This document shows, in pieces, positions 1-6,510 of a stretch of 10,319 bases of DNA. The position numbers were made by a program, and so were the translations under genes. Source of the DNA: Candidatus Moraniibacteriota bacterium (lineage in GTDB: Bacteria; Patescibacteriota; Minisyncoccia; Moranbacterales; GCA-2747515); the NCBI GenBank assembly GCA_029933995.1, contig JAOZNB010000042.1, positions 1 through 10,319 of the forward strand, in the 5' to 3' direction. The notes under the pieces were generated by a model that saw nothing but the letters and a program-made list of their open reading frames with translations, did not search any database and was not told the origin of the DNA. The number at the start of each line of letters is the position of its first letter. Within the stretch, counting starts at the first letter, position 1.

Positions 1-183
1 TTTTGCGTTAGAATGGAATTTCATTTGAGGTATCATCTTGCGTTGGAGAAGACTAACACTTGCAAAATTCTAATTTTTAGTCTATACTTCTATAAACAAG
101 GTTAATTTTTAAACAAAAGAATATTTACTCATTAGATTGAGTGGAGAAAATGATTTAATTTCCTTTATTTTATTTGTATTAAT
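1..183. other. upstream region, no confident gene
   Basis: No recognisable gene was found. Frame 1 of the + strand is open from the window edge to a TAA at 103-105 (34 codons) and could be the tail of a gene lying outside the window, but its composition matches no family I know. On the - strand, ATGs at about 33 and 21 could start a divergent gene that leaves the window after a few codons. The stretch 105-183 is plain AT-rich sequence with one short 5-bp inverted repeat (127-131 with 138-142) and no T-run. Confidence 0.3.
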
Positions 184-207
184 AATTTCCTTTTGTGGAA
201 ATTTTTT
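184..207 (+). terminator. probable intrinsic terminator of an upstream transcript
   Basis: A 7-bp perfect stem pairs AATTTCC (184-190) with GGAAATT (197-203) around a 6-base loop. Six T residues run from 202 to 207. The stem is AT-rich, so it is weaker than the other terminators in this window. It would end a transcript entering from the left, just before the S1 gene's own promoter region. Confidence 0.4.
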
Positions 208-227
208 GCGTTTTATAATTATATAAT
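191..227 (+). promoter_or_regulatory. candidate promoter for the S1 gene
   Basis: Two overlapping consensus -10 boxes (TATAAT at 214-219 and 222-227) lie about 70 bases before the S1 start codon. The only -35 candidates are poor: TTTTGT at 191-196 with a 17-base spacer to the first box, or TTGTGG at 193-198 with a 15-base spacer. The leader of about 60 bases contains a small CCTG/CAGG inverted repeat (233-236 with 248-251) and no Shine-Dalgarno sequence. Confidence 0.4.
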
Positions 228-294
228 ATGAGCCTGGAAGTAACGCACAGGTCTATTTATATGCAAATATGTGTATAAATTAAATAATAACATT

Positions 295-1647
295 ATGGCA
301 AAGACAGATGATTTGTTGGATAAGATTGTAAAACAAGTAAAAGCAGATTCTGATAAAAAAGATGCAGACAAAAAAGAGATTATAGAAACAAAAGAAACTG
401 AAGAATTAGAGACAATTGTTGAAGATGTGACTGATATGGAATTTCTTTTGGAAGGTGATGGAGTTATTGTGCCAAAAGTTGGTGATGTAATAGAGGGAAA
501 GGTTATTGATATATCAGCAAGTATTGTTTTGGTAGACATTGGTCCAATCGGGACAGGTATGGTTATTGGACGTGAGTCAAAAAGTGGTCTCGCTGAAGAT
601 GATAAATTAAAAGCTGGTAGTGAAATTACAGCCACAGTTGTTGATTTGGATAATGATGAGGGATATATTGAACTATCAATTCGTGAGGCTTCTTATGAGC
701 GAGCTTGGGATGATTTGCGTGCAAAAAAGGAGGGAGAGGAAACAATTTTAGTTAAGATGCTTGATGCAAATAAAGGTGGTTTGATGGTCGAAGTAAATGG
801 TGTAACAGGCTTCTTGCCAGTATCACAACTTTCAAGTAAAAATTATCCACGCGTAGAAGATGGTGATAAAAATAAGATTCTTGAGTTACTTAAGAGATTA
901 ATTAAGAAGGAATTACCTGTACGCATTATTGATATTAATCAAGAAGATGAAAAATTAATTGTATCAGAAAAAGCAGCTCATAGTGACATGGAACGTCAAG
1001 CTATTGCTGGGTTACATGTTGGAGACACAATTAATGGTGAGGTTAGCGGTGTTGTTGATTTTGGTGCTTTTGTTAAATTTACACCTGCTGGAGCTGAGTC
1101 TGATGATGAAGATTCAAAGCTTGAAGGCTTGATTCATATTAGTGAACTAGCATGGCAACTTATTGATAATCCTCGCGAAGTCATCAAAGTTAATGATCGT
1201 ACAGAAGCAAAAATTATTGGTATTGATGATACACGTATTTCACTTTCAATTAAAGCTTTAAAGGAAGATCCATGGACAAAAATTACTGAAAAATATCAAG
1301 TTGGTGAAATTTATACGGGTAAGGTTGACAAAATTAATCATTTTGGAGCATTTGTTTATTTAGATAGTGATATTCATGGACTTGCACATATTAGTGAATT
1401 TCAAGAAATGTATCCAGGTAAAAAATTGGATGACAAAATTGCACAAAAAGAAGAATATCAATGGAAAGTACTTTCAATCGAGTCAAAGGAGCATCGAATG
1501 GGTTTGGTTCTCATGGATGAGAAAAAAATGAAGGAAAAAGATATAAAAGCTGATGAAAAAGAAGATAAGAAAGATAAAAAAGATGAAGATGTTAAGAAAA
1601 AAGAGGAAAAAAAGCCGGACACAGTAAAAGAAGTTGAGAAAAAATAG
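295..1647 (+). CDS. rpsA: S1 RNA-binding domain protein (30S ribosomal protein S1 homologue)
   Basis: This 450-residue protein probably binds mRNA on the 30S subunit and helps start translation. Four S1 (OB-fold) repeats are visible: about residues 60-132 (VGDVIEGKVIDIS to LSIRE), 147-232 (weaker, with GVTGFLPVSQL), 242-325 (VGDTINGEVSGVVDFGAFV, GLIHISEL, LSIKA) and 340-415 (VGEIYTGKV, HFGAFV, GLAHISE). Repeats 3 and 4 are the most canonical RNA-binding type. An acidic/lysine N-terminal stretch of about 50 residues and a Lys/Glu/Asp tail after residue 415 flank them. E. coli S1 has six repeats, so this is a short form. I chose ATG 295 (MAKTDD) over the GTG at 271 because the extra eight residues look like untranslated leader. 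No Shine-Dalgarno precedes it. A strong terminator follows, so the gene is probably monocistronic. Confidence 0.88.
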   Translation: MAKTDDLLDKIVKQVKADSDKKDADKKEIIETKETEELETIVEDVTDMEFLLEGDGVIVPKVGDVIEGKVIDISASIVLVDIGPIGTGMVIGRESKSGLAEDDKLKAGSEITATVVDLDNDEGYIELSIREASYERAWDDLRAKKEGEETILVKMLDANKGGLMVEVNGVTGFLPVSQLSSKNYPRVEDGDKNKILELLKRLIKKELPVRIIDINQEDEKLIVSEKAAHSDMERQAIAGLHVGDTINGEVSGVVDFGAFVKFTPAGAESDDEDSKLEGLIHISELAWQLIDNPREVIKVNDRTEAKIIGIDDTRISLSIKALKEDPWTKITEKYQVGEIYTGKVDKINHFGAFVYLDSDIHGLAHISEFQEMYPGKKLDDKIAQKEEYQWKVLSIESKEHRMGLVLMDEKKMKEKDIKADEKEDKKDKKDEDVKKKEEKKPDTVKEVEKK

Positions 1648-1655
1648 TGTTATTG

Positions 1656-1687
1656 CGCCCAGTACCATTACAGTGCTGGGCGTTTTT
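1656..1687 (+). terminator. strong intrinsic terminator after the S1 gene
   Basis: CGCCCAG (1656-1662) pairs perfectly with CTGGGCG (1676-1682). The stem extends inward by three more pairs including one G-U, leaving the loop 1666-1672, and is followed by five T residues. It begins nine bases after the TAG stop and ends only 20 bases before the next start codon. Confidence 0.9.
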
Positions 1688-1707
1688 AATAAATAGTATA
1701 AAATATT

Positions 1708-2274
1708 ATGATTATCACAATTTCAGGTACGTTAGGTGCTGGCAAAAGCACTGTAGCAGAAAAGTTGTCAAAAGAATTAGGATACAAAAGATATTATATA
1801 GGTCAAATACGTCGTGATATGGCAAAAGAAAAAGGTATGACGATTGAGGAATACAATGCATATGGAGAAAAACATCCCGAAACAGATAAAGATGTGGATG
1901 ATTATCAAAAACAATTAGGACAAACTGATGATAATTTTATTATGGAAGGTCGTACAAGTTGGTTTTTAATACCGCAATCACTTAAAATTTATATAAAAGT
2001 AGATTCATGGGAGGGTGCTCGACGTATTTTTGAAGATTTGCAAATAAAAAATACGCGCAATGAAGGTGTTGGACTTGATACCATAGAAGATGTTTTAAAA
2101 AGCAATCAAAAACGTATGAAAAGTGATGACTTTCGTTATAAAAAATATTATAAAAAAAATTGTTTTGATGAAACAAATTTTGATTTTGTTATTGATTCAA
2201 CGGACATGACTCCAGAAGAAGTATTAGAACAAATTTTGATTTTTATAAAAAAAGAGCAAGAAAAAAAGATATAA
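1708..2274 (+). CDS. cmk: archaeal-type (d)CMP kinase
   Basis: This 188-residue P-loop kinase probably phosphorylates CMP/dCMP with ATP in pyrimidine nucleotide supply. The Walker A loop is residues 7-15 (GTLGAGKST), right after the first beta strand. The middle has the substrate-side motif EGRTSWF, matching EGR-x-x-W of the archaeal cytidylate kinase group. Near the end, an R-x4-D-x2-RYKKYY segment followed by DFVIDST is typical of the lid and last strand of that group. It is shorter than the usual bacterial Cmk of about 225 residues, whose CMP-binding insert is absent. No Shine-Dalgarno is visible. The start lies 20 bases after the terminator of the S1 gene and the stop lies about 20 bases before tilS. 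A related AAA_18-type nucleoside kinase is the main alternative. Confidence 0.8.
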   Translation: MIITISGTLGAGKSTVAEKLSKELGYKRYYIGQIRRDMAKEKGMTIEEYNAYGEKHPETDKDVDDYQKQLGQTDDNFIMEGRTSWFLIPQSLKIYIKVDSWEGARRIFEDLQIKNTRNEGVGLDTIEDVLKSNQKRMKSDDFRYKKYYKKNCFDETNFDFVIDSTDMTPEEVLEQILIFIKKEQEKKI

Positions 2275-2294
2275 TAACCTTTTTAAAAGAAGTG

Positions 2295-3266
2295 ATGAAA
2301 AATCTTGTAAAGTATGTACAAAATATACGAGCACGACATATGTTGTGGAATGCTGGTGACACTATTGTTATGGGTGTTTCTGGTGGTCCTGATAGCATGT
2401 GTCTTTTTGATGTGATGTTAAATATTGCAAATAAAGCAAATCTTAAATTAGTGGTGGCACATGTAAATTATGGATTACGAGGAAAAGAGTCAAAAAGTGA
2501 TCAAAAATTAGTGGAACAATATGCAAAAAAGAATGGTACAATTTGTGAATCTCTAGTGTGCTTGGAGAATTGTGGACAAAATGAAAAGGATTGGCGTAAC
2601 ATGAGATATGATTTTTTTGCAAAAATGACAAAAAAATACACAGCGGAATGTATTGTTGTGGCACATACAAAAAATGATCAAGCTGAAACATTATTATTAC
2701 ACTTGTTGCGTGGTAGTGGTCTCAATGGCTTATCTGGGATGAGAGTTCGGTCTGAAAATAATATAGTAAGACCATTGCTTACGGTTGAGCGTAGGGATAT
2801 TTTGGCGTATTGTGATAATAATGAAATTCCTTACAATATTGATAATTCAAATATGGATACAGCTTTGACGCGAAATGCGATTCGTAATAATCTAATTCCA
2901 TATTTAGCAAAGGAATTTAATCCACAAATTATAGATACGTTAGCAAATACAGCTACAATTATTGCAGATGATTATGATTTTTTAGTACAACAAAAAGATG
3001 TATTTTGGCAGATAAATACTGATAATAATAACATTATTTTTAGTGCAGACATTTTTTTACAAAAAAAACCTTCCCAACAACGTTTGTCACTTCGGACTAT
3101 GATACAACAAATGCAAAAAACATTAGTTGATATTGAAAATGGTCTCATTGAGGAAATGCGTATTGTAATTGCAAGTACAAAAAGTAAACATCAAATCATA
3201 TCTACAAAAAACTTGAAAATGATGAAGAAAGGTGATACAGTAGAACTTGACTATTGTAAGGATTAA
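2295..3266 (+). CDS. tilS: tRNA(Ile)-lysidine synthetase
   Basis: This 323-residue enzyme ligates lysine to C34 of the CAU-anticodon tRNA-Ile using ATP, so that it reads AUA instead of AUG. The N-type ATP pyrophosphatase P-loop SGGPDS is at residues 29-34. It is followed by the family signatures AHVNYGLRG, HTKNDQAET, RGSGLNGLSGM, RPLL and IDNSNMD-x4-RNAIRNNLIPYL. The C-terminal third is divergent and lacks an obvious TilS C-terminal domain. The length matches short forms such as that of Aquifex rather than the roughly 430 residues of E. coli. A GTG directly abuts the ATG (2292-2297) and I chose the ATG. Only a weak AGAAG lies upstream and it is too close to act as a Shine-Dalgarno. The gene sits between cmk and ftsH; the tilS-ftsH neighbourhood is common in bacteria. 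Confidence 0.95.
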   Translation: MKNLVKYVQNIRARHMLWNAGDTIVMGVSGGPDSMCLFDVMLNIANKANLKLVVAHVNYGLRGKESKSDQKLVEQYAKKNGTICESLVCLENCGQNEKDWRNMRYDFFAKMTKKYTAECIVVAHTKNDQAETLLLHLLRGSGLNGLSGMRVRSENNIVRPLLTVERRDILAYCDNNEIPYNIDNSNMDTALTRNAIRNNLIPYLAKEFNPQIIDTLANTATIIADDYDFLVQQKDVFWQINTDNNNIIFSADIFLQKKPSQQRLSLRTMIQQMQKTLVDIENGLIEEMRIVIASTKSKHQIISTKNLKMMKKGDTVELDYCKD

Positions 3267-3328
3267 GACTGCTTTTTAGTGAGTCTAAATTACTAATAAG
3301 TCATTATTAAATATGTAAAAATAATTCA

Positions 3329-5239
3329 ATGGAAAAGATCTTTAAGAATTCATCAGTTATCATTATTGTGTTAATTGTTGTATTAATGTTTGTCATGTTA
3401 TCAACGGGAAAAAAAGATAATATTGAACAAATTTCATTAACGCAATTATCACAAGAAATTAATGAGGGCACTGTTGAAGAAATTATAGTTAAGTCAGATG
3501 GAAAAGTTGAAATTGAGTTAAAAGATGACACAAAACAAGAAACAAACAAAGAACCTGGTTCAAGTTTAACTGATACATTAGTTAATTTTGGTGTGAGTGA
3601 GGAGCAGCTTGTAAGTGTACCAATTACTGTTGAAATGCAGTCAGGAGCGTCTTTTTGGGCCTCAATTCTTATACCATCCCTTTTGCCAATACTTATTATA
3701 GGTGCACTAATCTTTTTTATGATGAAACATGCGATGAAGGGTAATAGTCAGGCAATGTCATTTGGAGCATCTAAGGCACGAATGATAGATCCTAAGGATA
3801 AAAAAAATCGAACAGCATTTAAGGATGTTGCTGGTAATAAGGAGGCAAAAGAAGAATTGATTGAAATTGTTGATTTTTTGAAGGCACCAAAGAAATTTCA
3901 GGATTTAGGAGCAAAAATTCCAAAAGGTGTATTGTTGTTAGGTCGTCCAGGAACAGGTAAAACATTATTAGCAAGAGCTGTTGCGGGTGAGGCGGGAGTG
4001 CCCTTTTTTACAATTAGTGGCTCAGAATTTGTGGAGATGTTTGTTGGTGTTGGAGCTAGTCGTGTGAGGGATTTATTTAAACAAGTAAAAAAAAGCTCTC
4101 CAGCAATTGTGTTTATAGATGAAATTGATGCTGTAGGACGTCAAAGGGGTACAGGTCTTGGTGGTGGAAATGACGAACGTGAACAAACATTAAATCAAAT
4201 ACTTGTTGAAATGGACGGATTTGATAATAATACAAATGTTATAGTAATAGCAGCAACTAATCGACCAGATGTGCTTGATCCAGCTTTATTGCGACCAGGT
4301 AGATTTGATAGACGTGTCACCATAGATCTTCCAGGAATTGAGGATCGAGAAGCAATTTTAAAAATACATGCAAAAGATAAAAAATTATCAGAAGATGTTA
4401 ATTTAAAAAGAATTGCTCAGAGAACACCAGGATTTTCTGGTGCAGATCTTATGAATCTTATGAATGAAGGAGCTCTCTTGGCTGGTAGAAAAAATAAGAA
4501 ACATGCTGAAATGGAAGACTTGATTGAAGCAATAGAAAAGGTAATGCTGGGCCCTGCTCGTAAAAACAAACGATTGGATAAAAATGAAACAAAGATTGTG
4601 GCATATCATGAAGCAGGACATGCACTCATTGGAGCTAGTCTGGAAAATGCAGACCCTGTACAAAAAGTGTCTATTATTTCTCGTGGAAGTGCTGGAGGTT
4701 ATACGCTTTCTGTACCCGAAAAGGATAAGACATTATATTCAAGAGCATATTTCATTGATGAATTGTCAGTATTTTTGGGTGGGTATGTAGCAGAAAAAAT
4801 GATTTTTGGAGATGTTACGACAGGTCCTTCAAATGATTTAGAAAGGGCAACTCAAATGGCACGTAGTATTGTTGTAAAATATGGAATGAGTGATTTGGGT
4901 GTGCGTACTTTTGGTAAAAATGAGGAGTATAGTTTCTTGGGACGAGAAGTTTCTGAAGCAAAAGATTATTCAGAAAAAACAGCACAAGACATTGATAATG
5001 CAGTATCTCAATTTTTGCTGGATGCAAAAAAACGAACAGAAAAAATATTAACTGAAAAAAGAGACATTCTTGATAAAGTAGCAGATGTGTTATTAGAAAA
5101 AGAAACAATTGAAAAAGATGAGTTTGATGCAATTATTGCTGGTAAAGAATATAAAGAAACTGTAATTGAAGACATTGATAAAAAAGAGGAATTTGCTGAT
5201 GTTAATATAGATGTAAAAACAGGAAAAAAGAATAAATAA
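3329..5239 (+). CDS. ftsH: ATP-dependent zinc metalloprotease FtsH
   Basis: This 636-residue membrane-anchored AAA+ protease degrades damaged or unassembled membrane proteins and some cytosolic regulators. It has a first membrane segment at about 8-25, a short extracytoplasmic domain at about 27-107 and a second segment at about 109-131. The AAA module follows: Walker A at 205-212, Walker B with D264-E265 (IVFIDEID), and the second region of homology with its arginines (RPGRFDRR). The M41 peptidase domain has the zinc site HEAGH at 427-431, with D503 (in SNDLERAT) as the expected third ligand. The tail after about 600 is charged. One oddity is that Walker A reads GRPGTGKT, with Arg206 where FtsH normally has Pro. 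No Shine-Dalgarno is seen. The 62-base gap after tilS contains short competing inverted repeats but no clear terminator. Confidence 0.97.
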   Translation: MEKIFKNSSVIIIVLIVVLMFVMLSTGKKDNIEQISLTQLSQEINEGTVEEIIVKSDGKVEIELKDDTKQETNKEPGSSLTDTLVNFGVSEEQLVSVPITVEMQSGASFWASILIPSLLPILIIGALIFFMMKHAMKGNSQAMSFGASKARMIDPKDKKNRTAFKDVAGNKEAKEELIEIVDFLKAPKKFQDLGAKIPKGVLLLGRPGTGKTLLARAVAGEAGVPFFTISGSEFVEMFVGVGASRVRDLFKQVKKSSPAIVFIDEIDAVGRQRGTGLGGGNDEREQTLNQILVEMDGFDNNTNVIVIAATNRPDVLDPALLRPGRFDRRVTIDLPGIEDREAILKIHAKDKKLSEDVNLKRIAQRTPGFSGADLMNLMNEGALLAGRKNKKHAEMEDLIEAIEKVMLGPARKNKRLDKNETKIVAYHEAGHALIGASLENADPVQKVSIISRGSAGGYTLSVPEKDKTLYSRAYFIDELSVFLGGYVAEKMIFGDVTTGPSNDLERATQMARSIVVKYGMSDLGVRTFGKNEEYSFLGREVSEAKDYSEKTAQDIDNAVSQFLLDAKKRTEKILTEKRDILDKVADVLLEKETIEKDEFDAIIAGKEYKETVIEDIDKKEEFADVNIDVKTGKKNK

Positions 5240-5272
5240 AATTGATGTATTGGGCGGATTACTCGTCCATTA

Positions 5273-5346
5273 GGGTGTGTAGCTCAGTTGGTTAGAGCGC
5301 TTGCTCGACATGCAAGAGGTCTCAGGTTCAAATCCTGATACACCCA
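5273..5346 (+). tRNA. tRNA-Val (anticodon GAC), with C33
   Basis: A full cloverleaf can be drawn. The acceptor stem is 5273-5279 with 5339-5345, ending in one G-U pair. The D arm is GCTC/GAGC (5282-5285 with 5295-5298) with G18-G19 at 5290-5291. The anticodon stem is CTTGC/GCAAG (5300-5304 with 5312-5316), the variable loop is AGGTC, and the T arm is TCAGG/CCTGA with loop TTCAAAT. The discriminator base is A5346. The anticodon is GAC at 5307-5309, for Val codons GUC/GUU. The CCA end is not encoded. The base before the anticodon (5306) is C, where nearly all tRNAs have U33. It lies 33 bases after ftsH and may be co-transcribed with it. Confidence 0.88.
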
Positions 5347-5369
5347 CACTATTGTGTAATTCAGTTTCC

Positions 5370-5393
5370 GTCAAAGGTGGATTAATCTTTGAC
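5370..5393 (+). repeat. 7-bp inverted repeat at the broken 5' side of the second tRNA copy
   Basis: GTCAAAG (5370-5376) and CTTTGAC (5387-5393) are perfect inverted repeats around a 10-base loop. They occupy the place where the acceptor and D arm of the second tRNA copy should be. There is no T-run, so this is not an intrinsic terminator for the preceding tRNA. It could be an RNA processing hairpin or the scar of a rearrangement. Confidence 0.5.
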
Positions 5394-5396
5394 TGA

Positions 5397-5455
5397 GGTT
5401 AGAGCGTTTGCTCGACATGCAAGAGGTCACAGGTTTGAATCCCGTGTCGTTCACA
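5397..5455 (+). pseudogene. truncated tRNA-Val(GAC) copy lacking the 5' half
   Basis: Positions 5397-5442 match 5290-5335 of the tRNA-Val gene at 42 of 46 bases. The match covers the end of the D arm, the whole anticodon arm with the same C33 and GAC anticodon, the variable loop and most of the T arm. The upstream half is missing: there is no D-stem partner, and no 5' strand complementary to the 3' acceptor segment GTCGTTC (5446-5452) in the roughly 60 bases before it. The T stem ACAGG/CCCGT has an A-C mismatch, and the T loop TTTGAAT has lost the invariant C56. It therefore cannot fold as a standard tRNA. It is probably a decayed duplicate or recombinant, although a non-tRNA role for the conserved anticodon hairpin is possible. 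Confidence 0.75.
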
Positions 5456-5457
5456 AT

Positions 5458-5487
5458 AAAACACGTGAATGAATCACGTGTTTTTTT
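5458..5487. terminator. bidirectional intrinsic terminator
   Basis: ACACGTGA (5461-5468) pairs with TCACGTGT (5474-5481) around a 5-base loop. Flanking A (5458-5460) and T residues (5482-5484) lengthen the stem to 11 bp. Seven T residues (5481-5487) follow on the + strand, and the A-rich left side gives a T-rich tail on the - strand. It separates the tRNA region (+) from the convergent secreted-protein pair (-) and can serve both. Confidence 0.9.
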
Positions 5488-5510
5488 ATGTAATATTTAA
5501 ATTAAGAGTC

Positions 5511-6500
5511 TTAGTAAGATGTATCTCCTGTATCAGGATTTACCCAAGAACTATTTTCTTTTCGAACATCGGCATCACTTGAATAATTTGCTGATGGACC
5601 AGTGGAAGTTTTCATTTCTTGCATTTGGTTTTCATATTTTGATTCAAAAGCACTTTGATTTTTATCAGCAGATTGTTGGACTGTTCCCAGACCTCTATTT
5701 ACTATATCTGTCATGATACTAATTGCAAAAGTTTGAATAACCATTGAAAATACATTAGAATCACCATTTGCAAGTGCTTCAAGTGGTAATGTAATTTGTT
5801 GTTCTTGAATTGTTTCTACAATAGAGCTGGGTAGTTTAATATTACCATTCTCATCTTTATCAGGTAAAATACCAGAACTTGTTGCTGTAATTTGTGCATC
5901 TAGTTGCTCTACTGCAAATTTTGAAGCAATTGTTTCTTCCATCACTAATTGCATACCATACTTGTTATTTACAGGATTGGACATCATGCTGTTGAAACAT
6001 TCTAGGTTAATACTGTCACCATTGCAATGCTCGGCATAAGTAGTAGTTGGTTGTGAGTCACCACTCCAATTATCTATGACACCTTGACCAGCTTGTTCAA
6101 GTGCTTGTGCAATAACATCATTTCCGCCTCCGCCAATCCCACCACCAGAAATATAGTCACCAGATGTTGTACCACGTAAGGTATTTGTAAGAAAATCTTG
6201 ACCATAAGTAACAGCTTTGTCAGCAGGTTCATTTACTAAAAAATCTTGAAAATTACTGATATTTCGAGGTGAAGAACTACCTCCATACAACAATGATTCT
6301 ATTGATGAAGTTGCTTGCTTGATGGATGCCATTTTTGCAGCTGAATTTATAGCTACTGTAATTTGTTCTCGTATTTTTGCCATCATTTGTCCCATCATTT
6401 CAGCTTCCGTAGGCTCTCCCCACGTACCAGCGCTTACGTTTTCAAATGGTGTTATGAGGAATATTGATATAACAATAATTGAGAATGTTTTTTTTAGCAT
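5511..6500 (-). CDS. secreted protein of unknown function
   Basis: I do not recognise a named family. The 329-residue protein opens with a clear signal peptide: K3-K4, a hydrophobic core, and a likely cut after VSA near residue 24. A Met-rich, probably helical segment (EAEMMGQMMAKIREQ) follows, then a segment with FQDFLVNEP and YGQDFLTNTLRG, which resembles conserved motifs I recall from exported proteins of Patescibacteria. After that come a Gly-rich linker (GGGIGGGG), two cysteines in a HCNGDSINLECF segment that could form a disulfide, and a long polar C-terminal part. There is no second strong membrane span, although FSMVIQTFAISIMTDIV is mildly hydrophobic. The gene starts 10 bases after the stop of the calcium-motif protein, so the two are probably one operon. 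A minor pilin or type IV secretion role (VirB5/TrbJ-like) is only a guess. Confidence 0.7.
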   Translation of the reverse strand: MLKKTFSIIVISIFLITPFENVSAGTWGEPTEAEMMGQMMAKIREQITVAINSAAKMASIKQATSSIESLLYGGSSSPRNISNFQDFLVNEPADKAVTYGQDFLTNTLRGTTSGDYISGGGIGGGGNDVIAQALEQAGQGVIDNWSGDSQPTTTYAEHCNGDSINLECFNSMMSNPVNNKYGMQLVMEETIASKFAVEQLDAQITATSSGILPDKDENGNIKLPSSIVETIQEQQITLPLEALANGDSNVFSMVIQTFAISIMTDIVNRGLGTVQQSADKNQSAFESKYENQMQEMKTSTGPSANYSSDADVRKENSSWVNPDTGDTSY

Positions 6501-6510
6501 AAAAATAATA

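Noticed and set aside
228..278. 16-codon upstream ORF in the S1 leader
   Set aside because: It overlaps the putative -10 box, so it would probably not be in the transcript, and has no ribosome binding site.
219..635. 138-codon - strand frame opposite the S1 gene
   Set aside because: Its Ser/Ile/Pro-rich content is what antisense reading of an Asp/Glu/Val-rich S1 protein gives; the + strand gene has full S1 repeats.
3266..3300. Possible terminator between tilS and ftsH (AGACT/AGTCT and TTAGT/ACTAA)
   Set aside because: Both stems are only 5 bp, they compete with each other, and no T-run follows.
5251..5269. 6-bp hairpin TGGGCG/CGTCCA between ftsH and the tRNA
   Set aside because: It has one G-U pair and no T-run after it, so it is not a convincing ftsH terminator; at most a processing structure before the tRNA.
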